Source of the DNA: Nymphaea colorata
Taxonomy: Eukaryota > Streptophyta > Magnoliopsida > Nymphaeales > Nymphaeaceae
DNA length: 64,000 nt
Reading direction: 5' to 3'
NCBI RefSeq assembly: GCF_008831285.2
Contig: NC_045140.1
Coordinates: forward strand, 17,358,370-17,422,369
The translations under genes were made by a program, and so were the position numbers. Every line of letters begins with the position of its first letter. The stretch's first letter is position 1. The notes beneath the pieces are model-generated. The model had not been told where the DNA came from, did not search any database, and saw only the letters and a list, made by a program, of their open reading frames with translations. Shown here one piece after another: positions 44,601 to 55,700 of the stretch.

Positions 44601-46276
44601 CTGGAAACCAGATCAGGAGCACCAGATCTGTGAATATTGCATAAGTAGCACCTGAAAGGGGAATCATTATTTGCAGAAGAGAAAATACATACTTTAGTTA
44701 TAAATATAGAAAAGCGAAAAGGCAGGCAGTCGGATGATGTAAAAGTGGCAACAACCAATTAACACAAACAAACTTAATTCTCCATGTCTGTGAATCCCTG
44801 ACCATTGGCAATAGTGTAGCAAGAGTTCTAGCAACGTGAGATTTCCAAGAAATAAAATGAAATAAAGTGCAAATAAAAGAGAGAATGGATGACTATGTCC
44901 ACTAGCATGTCACAAGTATCGCTAGAACCGAAGAATATTGTTTCTTTTTTAATGTGAGATTTCCAAGAAACAAAATGCACCAAACCACAAACAGAGGGAA
45001 GAATGGATTGATCATGTTCATTAGCATTTCACAAGTATGGCTAGAACTTGATAGAAGAAGACAAAATGCAACTCCTAGGATAAGAGGCCTAATAATCTGT
45101 CTGCTTAGCAGTCAAAAAGGCCTGGGCAGCATCTAAGGGGGGCTACATGGGGCGACAACAGTAAATGAAAGGAAAAAAAAATGAAGAGGAAGAAGACAAA
45201 GCAGGAAGGAAAAGAAAAAGAAGAGCAAAAAAAGAAAAAGGAACGGATAAGGAGAAGTAAAAGTAGAAGAAGAAGAAGACAAGAAAATTTATCTAACACG
45301 TTTTTTTTCTACTTGCCCTTCCTAGCCGAAATGGTCGGGACCTAATAAAGTTGTCCACCGGCCTACTGATCATTTAAGAGAGTGAAGAATTCGTAATATG
45401 AATTGTCAAGTGTCAACACAAGTATGTATGGATTACGTGACATGTACAGTTACGCAACCAGATACAATTCCAGTAGAATTGATGTTTCTCAGAAAAGGGT
45501 CCCAACACATTAAAGGATCAAATGCGGCACAGCTAAAATTTTCAGCAAAAAAAAAAAAGCAATAACACTGCATTCAGATGAGGGAAACATCAAAAACTAA
45601 AAACAAGAAGGACAATAACTGCTACAAAGCTATTACTCTAAGCTATCAATGATTTTGCAAAAACTACAGATTGCGTGTTTATGTCTATAAGGTGGGACAA
45701 CTTAGAAAAGGAAATAAAGAATTCGTCCAAACGGAACTAGTATTCATAAAAGGGAAAAAACTGACTTAGAGAAGCCCAAACTGAGGATTTAGGATCAGAT
45801 GGAAAAACAAACAATAACAAATAGCATTTCCCGGAACAAAAAGTGAGAACTGAACTGCAACCCCTTGCTTTCAAACTTACCAAGAATACAAGAAGATAAC
45901 TAAGAAGCTTATCGCCCCAACAAAACCGGAAGACAGAGAACGCCAATAATAAAATTTCCCTTTCCATATTATTCAATAGCGATCAGGAGAAATATATGGA
46001 TCGAAATCATTGCATCTCAAAACTACAATAAGCGTCAAAGGCAAATAGCAACCACACGATACCACTCTCTTTCACTAAATTAAAAAGATCGTATAAGAGC
46101 AGAACTACGACCTAAAGAAAAAATAAAGCCAACAAAGGGCAAAAATCCACCGAGGTTTCGACCGATTCCGCCTGTTCTCATGGATGGCAGACTCCATCCA
46201 TGAAAAAAGAAAATCCAAACCATAAAATATGATTGAAATTGTTTGCCGAAAAACTAGAAACAATACTTACCGTCAT
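38672..46276 (-). CDS. NOI: NOI-domain / RIN4-like small protein (three exons, 80 aa)
   Basis: A member of the plant NOI (nitrate-induced) family related to RIN4, a membrane-tethered immune regulator. Exons on the minus strand: 46276-46271 (Met-Thr), 39258-39067, and 38716-38672 (TGA); every join is phase 0. The domain reads [20 protein letters not shown] then [24 protein letters not shown] (residues 9-14) matches the PxFGxW motif known as the AvrRpt2 cleavage site in RIN4 and NOI proteins. Exon 3 encodes [14 protein letters not shown]; the Cys pair (residues 71-72) fits the family's C-terminal lipidation site for plasma-membrane anchoring. The domain and C-terminal exon are strongly supported. 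The 6-nt first coding exon, about 7 kb upstream, is inferred from its GTAAGT donor, phase, and the TATA box and leader just behind it. Confidence 0.82.
41853..42300 (+). mobile_element. Degenerate LINE (non-LTR) reverse-transcriptase fragment
   Basis: The sequence encodes pieces of a plant LINE reverse transcriptase in order: [13 protein letters not shown] (the F-x-DD catalytic motif), then after a frame change [20 protein letters not shown] and [20 protein letters not shown], then past a TAA stop [20 protein letters not shown] with [12 protein letters not shown]. The order matches palm motif, KS motif, LG-PL motif and thumb segments of the family. At least one frameshift near 41905 and the stop near 42133 show it is dead. 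It lies antisense within the NOI intron. No ends, poly(A) tail or target-site duplication were found. Confidence 0.75.
44836..45049. repeat. Imperfect two-unit tandem duplication in the NOI intron
   Basis: Units 44836-44930 and 44954-45049 share GTGAGATTTCCAAGAAA, GAGAATGGAT/GAAGAATGGAT, TAGCAT and TCACAAGTAT-GCTAGAAC blocks in the same order, at a 118-bp spacing, with moderate divergence. Confidence 0.75.
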
Positions 46277-46284
46277 GAATCCCC

Positions 46285-46442
46285 TGAGAGAGACAGAGAG
46301 AAAGAGAGAGAGAGAGAGGGAGGGAGAGGATGATCGGAACGGCCGCCTCTTCTTCTCACCCGACGAAACGAACGGAACGGACCACAGAGAGAGAAAGAGA
46401 GAGGGAGAGAGAATGAGAGAGACAGACAGACAGAGAGAGAGA
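46285..46442 (-). repeat. GA/CT-rich leader of the NOI gene
   Basis: Several interrupted GA runs on the plus strand, which would be CU runs in the mRNA leader, lie between the TATA box and the inferred start codon. CT-rich leaders are common in plant genes. Confidence 0.7.
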
Positions 46443-46471
46443 AACAGAATGGAGAAAAAGATGGGGGAGTA

Positions 46472-46479
46472 TTTATATA
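46472..46479 (-). promoter_or_regulatory. Putative TATA box of the NOI gene
   Basis: Read on the minus strand, GTATATAAATACTCCCC contains TATATAAA. It lies about 200 nt upstream of the inferred start codon, and the intervening leader is dominated by CT repeats on the mRNA strand (GA on the plus strand, 46285-46442). This supports transcription beginning here on the minus strand. Confidence 0.6.
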
Positions 46480-49400
46480 CTCCTCGTCTTGGCGGGTGAC
46501 TCAGCCAGCACTAACCCGAAGTGGCTAAAAATAAGAGGGGACCATTTCGTTTCACGAGGGTCTGTTCTTTAGTTAATTACAAATGGAACCTACATTCTAA
46601 TAAAATTCTAAATGGAGTATCAGATTTTCGGTAAGTGCTGAACTACGGCTTAGTCTTGGAACCTCCTTCAGACTTTGGTTGAACAAGGGAAATGGAAGTC
46701 CTTTTTATTTTTTTTCTTTTTTGGGTTTAAAACAAGCAGTTATTTTCTTTAATTTCTCAAGAATAATTTAATTCTTCCTCAAAGCTATGGCACAATTATT
46801 CAGGTAGCCAATAACGCATGAGGCCGATTTGACAAGCAAATCTACCTTTTGCGAGATAATACATGAGGGACACTGATCTTATAGTTTGACTTATGAAAAA
46901 TAGCTTTCTATTAACTTACAGTAATTTGATTGAAAAAAGTTGGAGACCTGCGAAATATTATTTCATTAACTGAATTAATTTCTTCAAACACATTCCCAAG
47001 TTTGTCGTCATCATACAAGACGCCTGGCATGTTCCAATATGACAATCTATCTATTTAAGGGTAAGCCTTTTTCAGGATTAGGAGCAAAACCTTTGTTCTA
47101 AGTAAGAATTTCCCTAAAGTTAGCTGGTGGTAATTTCCAAAGAAAACCCGTCCGTTGATCGAATTGAGGGCGTCGGCATGAAGTTTTAGAAAAATGAGGC
47201 CCTGATTGTTCATAAACGATTTCCTTAGGGCCATTTGTGATATGTACTAAACTCCACCAAACGTACATTTTTTCTCGCCTTATTTGCCATTTATTTTATA
47301 TTTAATATGTTTGGTACATTTTGAGTTGCATTATTTGCCATTTATTTTATATTTAATATGTATGTGCATATATGTATGACTTGTATTTATTTTATTTCAT
47401 AGCGTCCTTTAAATTTTGTATTTCGTTTTTCCTTTATTTAACGTTAAAAATCTTGCAGTACAATCACTCGTACGCGCGAGTACAGTCGTGTAATTTAGTA
47501 TTAGGAGCTGTCTTCCCAGGGTTCAACTTATACAGAAGAAGCCCAATGTAAAAGGAATAAAGGAAAAATACTAAGCGTAAACATTAATTTCTATGAGATA
47601 TCTAAAGGGATATATTTAATTTTTATTATAAAATAGTTGTTTCGATATCATCAAGAGGAGAGTTATTTAAAGTTGAGCTCTCGCCAACACCAATTCGTCC
47701 GTAGCTACAGACAATTAAAGTGGGGTTCTCGCCAACACTAACCCGTGGCTGGCACTCACTTCTATTATTTTATATTAAGCACCAATCATGTTAGAGGCAA
47801 GATAATGGAGTTGAAGGTTTTATGTTCCAAGTATCTCAAAGTGGTTTCCCAAGTAAAATGAGAAGGTAAGAAATGTAGACGATGCACATTTTTTCATAAA
47901 AAACAAGCAGGAGGGGTTCCATTGGAGGAAGAGGACCCGTTTCCTAATTTTTATTATTTTTTGACTTTATGTGGTTTAGTATTTAGTTATTCTGCAAACG
48001 GTAGCGTTGGGCAGATGTCTTCTACCTTAACTTTTTAAAATAAAATTCAAAAAACAAAAACAAAAACTACCGACGTTACACAGATATTCGACAGCCTCTT
48101 TTTTAAACTTATCTAATTTTGTTTGTTTGCGTTGACCACCAGCACCGCCACCCACATGACCCATGCTTGACTTACCAACTGAAAATCTTTGTGGGGAGTT
48201 TCAGAACACAAACTACAGTTTATTCAAAAACTTCTAAAAAATTAACTGCATTTCATGATTAAAATAGTTTAAAAATTAGGAAAACTGGAAACTTTTATTT
48301 TCTTTCTGTCTGAAGACTTGAGGAGCGCCTCGAGAAAGAATTAAAAGACCACCTTTGGCCGTGTCTGCCTTCTAACGAAGAGTTAAAATATGAATTACGA
48401 TTATTAAATATCTTTTCCGTTGAAAGAAAGCAAAAAAGACAAAGTTTCTCGTGTTTGACGTGACGTAATTCAACTGAGTCTCCATGAACGGAGCCCGCCG
48501 TTTTGAAATCACAAGGAAAAGAGGGGGCTCAGACGAAAATCCCGTGCAGGCGCCAAGAGATTTCGGCTCGGCTCGGCTCGGCTCGGCTCGGCTGCAGTGC
48601 CGTTGTGGGACCACCCGCACTTCCAAAAAGAAAGGGACACGTCATTATGACAGCCGAGCAGTCAAGGGGGAATGTCCCGCATGTCTCCACCAAACGAACA
48701 CCCTTGGCCCATACCCAATATTACCTCAATGCCCCAATCCAAAATCCGCGATTGGCACCGCGACCAAGTTCGTAACATTCGTGCACCTCTCGCGTCACTG
48801 GTTTTCGGGAATCCCCTGATTTCGTGGTCGTTAATATGAGTTGTCCAAAATAATGGTAGCATCGATTCAACAGGCGCATGCGTACCACTTCACTCTAGAT
48901 ACCAAGTCAGCATGAACCCCGTCGGTTTAAACTTCATATATTATATAAAATCAATTGTTTTTCAACAAATTTAACCATATATGCCCAAAACAGTAGGCAT
49001 AAAATGCTTATTTCGGCAGCCAGTATACGTATACCACGGACATTTACAGGTAGTCAGATGCGAATCCATGGCCTCCGGAAATAAGAACTTGATCATCGCT
49101 TAGATGCCAAGAAACAGTGTGCACACGCCTAACACTGCAGACATACACGAGTATACACAGAAAAGATACAGAAGAGAGACTAACCCACTTATTTATTCAC
49201 CAGTTCCAATACTCACAAATTCACACCCTGACAAGGACCAGGCAGTCTATCTTTCAGGCCAGGAGAAGGGGAGGAAATGAAAACCAAAAAAGCAAAAACA
49301 ATTTAACGAAAAAAAAAAAAAAACAGGAACACGGCATTTTAGACATTTTAATATATACATGCCCAATTGCAAAAATGGGAACTGATATAATCTCCGGATC

Positions 49401-49712
49401 TTGATGACCAAAATTTGCAAGATATGAAGAGCTCTACATCCCGAAATGAAAGCCAAGTCCAGAGAGATCAGTTTGCGCCCAGCACGTTCTGCCATCGTGT
49501 TCAATGTTGTTCGCACAAGCCTACCTCATGACAAAATCACCGACACGTTTGCCTTAGCAACTGCACCACAAGGTTCAACTGCTCAAATCAAACCAGCAAA
49601 GGAGACCAGAACGATGAAGAGCCAAGAAGCCTGAGATGCTGACTACCCACCTCACTTTAAGCAACTGGAACAGGGTTGAATTCAGTGTGGGTCGATCACC
49701 TTCAGCCTGTGT
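46480..49712. other. Intergenic DNA between the NOI promoter and the UPL 3' end
   Basis: No gene recognised. It is AT-rich, with a short CGGCT pentanucleotide repeat at 48564-48593 embedded in a locally GC-richer stretch (about 48480-48800). Open stretches there have no recognised domain. The part next to 49712 is the UPL 3' flank. Confidence 0.55.
48564..48593. repeat. (CGGCT)6 pentanucleotide repeat
   Basis: Six perfect CGGCT units in tandem, unusual in this AT-rich intergenic region. Confidence 0.95.
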
Positions 49713-52700
49713 TCAACCAAAGCCAAACCCTTCACTAGCTTCGTGGATAGCAAGCAGCAATCGATCTTGGAGCTGCTCCTTTGACGAATATTCCGGCAGG
49801 TCTAACTGGTTGAAACTACAGAGTTGGACCACAATAAATAAAAACAAATCCACTGTAAGACGAAAGCAGACCATCATCACAAAGGGATTAACTGAATCTC
49901 AAGCATCCAGCAACTTTGACAAAACCATAATTGCAGCTATACTACCTTTTATCATTAACTTATAGTAGGAATATACAGGCCATGATACTAACCACGTATG
50001 AGCGGAAGGCAATCTTTCTGGTGCACCATATGCCTTGTGGATCTGAAAACGTTGAGGGCCAGATATGCCTTGCAGGGCTCTAAAACCCTCCAAAGGAACC
50101 TAAAAATTGAAGCAAACAGTGAGACTTTCACAGATAGAGGTATGATTCAAATGCATAATCCCTTGAATCCGTAAACCCACAAAATTTAAAAAAGAAAAAT
50201 TTAAATTTAAAATTCAGCCCACTCTGAAACAAGAACCTGACAAAAAGGTTAGGTATGGACCCTAATGTTGTCCATAGCTAAATATATATAGGGCATCTGT
50301 TTCACATTTAACAGCCTATTCCACACGTGTTCTAGGGTACTCCACATCCCCCATGTTAAACCATTTCCGCACATTTTCTATTTTTCATCAGCATGTTGCT
50401 GCGAGTCAAAATTCCACATTTTTACACCTGTTATCCAATACCCAGGTTGGTTTATTCAAACTACCGAGTAGTCTGCACAAGCAGAATCGTTTAACAAAGT
50501 TTCTGAATACAATTTACTCTGTAGAAAAAGAGACTAAGACTTTGCAAAATCAAGCAATCAAGCCAGGCTTCGTCCAAGAATTTCCAAGAGATTTGACCTA
50601 ATAAAGGAAACATGTCATTATAATCATTACCACAAACCTATCTCCAAACAACCTAGGTGCCCATTACTTTTCGATTTTTTCAATTTTTTCCTTTCACTTC
50701 CATAAACTAATCTACTATTTTTCTCTTCAGAATAAATTCAGAAGAGAAACTAGAGTGTAAGGTTTACAAAAGAGATTACCTTAGAAGTGCCAGTGACAAA
50801 CTGAAGTAACCTAGCCATATCTTCCTTGCTAAATGTTTTCACTACCTCCCAAAACCATTGGATGACACTAGAGGCAGCAGTGTAGCCAGTGTACTCAGTA
50901 TTTGCCTTCAGATCGTCAACTGGAGAGAGAGAGACAGAGACAGAGAGAGAGTTAACGGACTTTACATGTAAATTCAGTGGATTATGCTCCAAAAACTTAC
51001 GGTCAATTTCAGGAAGGCCACTAATCAGAAGCTCAAGCTCTTTGTCGTTAAATATTGAAATAAGATCTCTTGGAACCAACTCATTGAAACCTTCAAGGAA
51101 AGAATTTATCTGTGGGCGGATGGCAGTATTCAAGTGATGTTCTGCCACAAGATCTACATATTCATGCTTTGTTTCTTCTGTGACTCGTATATTTCTCCCA
51201 CCAGGTATAAGCTCGTGATCAGTAACCTGGAGGGGAAAAAATGGCCATAATTAATGCATGCTCAAAAAACTTCATACTGTCCGAAAAATACCAGGAAGTA
51301 AAATTGATTATTCATCTAAAAAGTAACATTTACCACAAAATACAGGTCAACGGAGAAACAGGCAACAGAAAAAAAAAATCACATAGCTAGTGTCAGATTC
51401 ACAACAAAAGAAGGTTATAAACAATTTAAGAGTACTCTTGAGTCTTGACAATTTTAAATTTTAAAATAGACCAATAGATGTGCAATAGACTATTACAGAA
51501 ACAACAAACAATTTTAAGCATAACAAAATCATTTCTAGGTTCTAATTTTCTTTTGAGCTTTTTATGATATATAGGGAAACATCCTTGGGAGATAATCTAT
51601 GTGATTCTAAAATTATATAATCAGTACTTATGTGATGAAACAATGAGTACTGATCAAATGGTTAAAGGAAAACAGGATAACAAAAGAATTCAAGCTTGGA
51701 GATCCTAATGACATAGTCACTGAAGGATGTAACGCAGAGGTATATATTCAGAAGTCACACTAGTACCTCAGTTTTCTCATACAGTATATGCTTCTCCTCA
51801 TCAGCATCAATACTAAATGTCAGGTCTGGGATGTCACTCACATCATTCTGTTCAATGTATAAAACAAAAGGTCAGGAAAAAAAAACTAAGAATGAGGCTA
51901 CAACTTAACAATAAAGGCATAAGAATGCGAAAAACATGTTATTGACCTCCAACATCCACTTCAGATTCTTGTAATAATCAGGGTCAACAGCCTCTATGTC
52001 ATGGTAAGTCACTTTGACCCCGAGAATATGCTTGTAGAAGGACCGAGTGAAGTAAACATCAAGAAGTTGACCATCAAATAATGCTTTTGCAACCTGTATA
52101 CATTCAAAGGAGAAAGAAGGAATTCAAATGTAAAGGATAAAAGAACTAATAGAAAACCTTTTTTTTTTGGGGGGCAGGGGGTTGGAGTGGAGAGGGGGAG
52201 AGAGAGAATTCAAATCACACCAAAGAGAAGTAGAAATTACCACACGGCCCACAAATTTGAAATACGATAGATGCTCAGGTTGATAAACAGAATTTGGATT
52301 AGGTTGAAATGTAGCATTATTTCCAACAGTAGTAAACAGCAATGCTCCCTTGTCAAATATAACCCTGGAAAGTAACTGATACCATTCTCTTGTCAGACCA
52401 CCAGCATCAATTCCTTCTTCCCCTTGAAACTGAACAGTCAGCCGACCTTTGAGGTCTTGACTAGGCCGTAATCGCAACTGGTTATAGGAGTCTTCCAGTA
52501 CATATGCCCTCCGAACACTTATCCTCAAAGGAGCAGAAGGGTGCTGCTCATGCTGCTGTCTAATTCTTGACCGGAAATATGCTCTTTTATTATCAAAATC
52601 AATAAGTTTTGGTGCCTTAAGTATCAAAGACAGCGACTTCTCCAGCAATCCTGGGTTTTGTCTTATAAATGCATTTAGAAGCCTCCGATGCTTGTCAGCA

Positions 52701-55700
52701 AATCTTGCAAATGTTATAGTTCCATCATGCCGCTTCTGAGTAGCTCCACCACATTTCGTTGGAGGTGCTACTGATGAACCTGCAGACTCTTTTACTTCCC
52801 TGGCAGTCACATTGTTGACATCTTGCTGTATGATGGCGCTATTAGACTGTAGCTTCTCACACAAAACAAAGAAAGCTTCTATAAATGGTAGCAGCCTCTG
52901 GGTCCCAGGTGGAAGAGGTGGTGATAGAGCAGATGCCCCTCCAACATGGTCTCCAGCATCAGTACTTGAGAGAGGAGACAATGAAGAGCTCTGTCCTAAT
53001 TTTGATTCGGTCTTGCTAATGCACACACTCAACTCTTGCCACAACTGCTGAAGTGCCTGATTTAACTCTAACAGGGTAGTCTGGTCATCCTGCTCTCCTT
53101 CATTCTCTTCACCATTTTTCCCATCAGAACTGACTAATGTCAATGTGCTAAGTGCTTGCAAAACCCGCAGAATAGCTGCCCCAGCCATAGAGCCTGCACT
53201 CAAGCCCAGCATGTGAGTGCTCTGGAGAGTTAAGAGCTCACTGACAGCAGAGCTACTCAGACCATGAGCCAAACTTGCTAGCTCTGAAATAAAAAACTTG
53301 CGGTGAGGACCAGCTACAGATGCCAATTTCTTCAGGACCTCAGCAGCGAGTGAATAAACTTTATCTGATAACCTAATGACATCATTGAGTTTAACTCATC
53401 ATTAAACAAGAAGAAACAAAATTAATAAATTAAACAAAAGTTAAACAACCCATTCATTTGAAGCATCTCATCTGCTGAAACCCTTGAGCTGCCAGAACAA
53501 GCAATAGAACACCCTGACTTGCAAAACTTACCCCTCATGGGCAAGAAGACTGCACAAATTGCGCAATTCTGTTTCAGGAAGCTGCAGGAGAATTTCACGT
53601 GGATTAACAGCTTGCTTGGTAGCAGAAGTTGAGACTTCAGCTTCCGGCTTTTTACTAGATTCATGATTAGTGTTTTGTTCAGATGTGGAAGCTTCTTTCT
53701 GAATATCAGATGTCTCATTATCTAAAACCTGTGAGCTGGATGTTGCAGCTTGATTGCAAGGAAGCTCAGAATCAATTTTCAAGGCAGCATTGTTGACCAC
53801 CACATGTAGAAGACTCATAACCTACAGAAAAATAAGCACCTCAGTTAACAGTAGAAGCATCCGTATCAACCATTTCTTGAGGACTACATGTAAATCTTGG
53901 TCCTGGCAGAAAAAGATTCCACAAATGCCAATGCCAAGATCAAGAAGTTCTGGTGGATTTGGCTATCAGCCTAATCACATAGCCAACTTGAATCCTTATA
54001 GGTGCAACTACGATTGGAATATTAGCCCATAATAACAGGTTATGACTAACAAGAAAGAACAGAATTTCTCCAGCAAGAAGGAAAAAAGGTTCCTGTACCT
54101 GTTCCAAATGAGCATTACTACGCAAGAATAATTGTTGTCTCAGTAACTTCAAAAACAATATGAGTGGAATTTCGCCTTTCTGAGAAGCTTCTGAAAGTCC
54201 ATTAAATGTTGACCCCTCTGAAAGTTTGCCCTTTCCTTTCTCCTTCCTAGAATCGACTAGGCTATGAGACAACAACACCAGCTTCAAAGGCTGATCCAGG
54301 TATAAAAGAATATTTGCGACAGCCAAATGGTTTGTTGCCAAATATGTAAGTATTTCAAGAATTCTGCGTGATACAAGAGGTGGAAGGCCTGCGACACAAT
54401 AAATGGAGATGGTTATGCACACACTGCACATAAACTCCAAAATATAGACAACTAATCTCCAAGTAAAGAAGAGTACCATCTGATAATTGTGGCCTACCAT
54501 AAACCACATTCCACTGACAACCATACAGCCTCTGGGAAGTCATTGTGTTTGATGTTCCAGCAACATCATGTGCTTCAGGTTTGATCATATCAATCAAGAG
54601 GCAAACAAGAGCAGCACGTGTAACACTATGTGCACATAGGTTCAGCAAGAGTCTCTGGAGAAGACCTTTGCCCAAAGGCTGATCATGCAAAACCAAAAAG
54701 CTCATGTTAACCAACCATTGCAAAAGCAAAAACAAAAATGAGATCCCTTGCCCCGATTTATGTGGAATATATAGTACAGAAACTGAGCACCAAAAAAAGA
54801 AAAGATTATTTTAGAATATTAGACTAACAAGGCAAGGAGTGCAACTTAACAACTGATATGAAAATCATGATAATAGAAAAGTCAATTTACCTGTTAACTT
54901 TGAACCAACAATTCTACCGACTAGACAAGCATCAGCAAGGAGGAGATTACATTGCTCAAATTTTCAGCTAATAAATTTGAGGCAAAAAATCTCTTTGAAA
55001 AGTAATTAATCAACAAACTACCTTTTTGCATAGGAAAACGTCAAACATGGAATAGTGACACCTTAGAAGCTCTGAAAATTTATATAGTTGACAAAAAACT
55101 TACCTGAGCAAGCCTCAATAAGCGAACTAATGCTCTTAATGCACTAACATCCAGAAGGGGTGCCCCCTCAACCTCTTTAACCTTCAGGCTATTTGCAATA
55201 GCAGAAACTGCCCTTCTACCTATTGTAACGCCAACACCTCTATCCATTGCTGCATGTCTGTCAATCACTATACTGTTCCTCCTCCCACCAAGCCTATGAC
55301 TACCGCCAAAAAGGCTACGTGCCTGATAATGGCTCATGGCTCTGTCCCTTAGCATCTGAGCTTCAGCAAGCAAGGGAGACGGAAGTCCTGATAGAACTGC
55401 ATCTGAAGAAGTCAATAGTACCTAAACCGCGCAAAGAAATTAGAAAACCAAATAGCTATACAAACGAGCAACAAATATAGTTAAGGTTACAGACCTCTTC
55501 ACGCAAATCTGCAGGAAACGTAGCTATTATTGATGCATTATCCATGTCTACAGCTCGTCCTTCTGCTTGCTGAGACTGCAAAGCTCTTTGAGCTCTTTGC
55601 TGTGCTAAAACTTCTGCTTGGATATCAGGAGGAAGAGCGGCCAAAAACTCAGGATCAATATCCTCTGTCGGTGGAGGTACATATGCTGCAGAGGGAACAG

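Larger units (their letters stand above)
39259..46270 (-). other. First intron of the NOI gene (about 7 kb)
   Basis: A long intron on the minus strand containing a (TG)n run near 39353-39375, a degenerate LINE reverse-transcriptase fragment (41853-42300, opposite strand), a 118-bp-period duplication (44836-45049) and otherwise AT-rich DNA. A Pro/Ser-rich open stretch near 39890-40050 (+) could be another retroelement remnant, but I could not assign it. Confidence 0.55.

Noticed and set aside
45105-45299. Minus-strand frame rich in Leu and Phe, resembling a membrane segment
   Set aside because: It is purine-rich low-complexity DNA (GAA/AAG runs) translated in the opposite strand.
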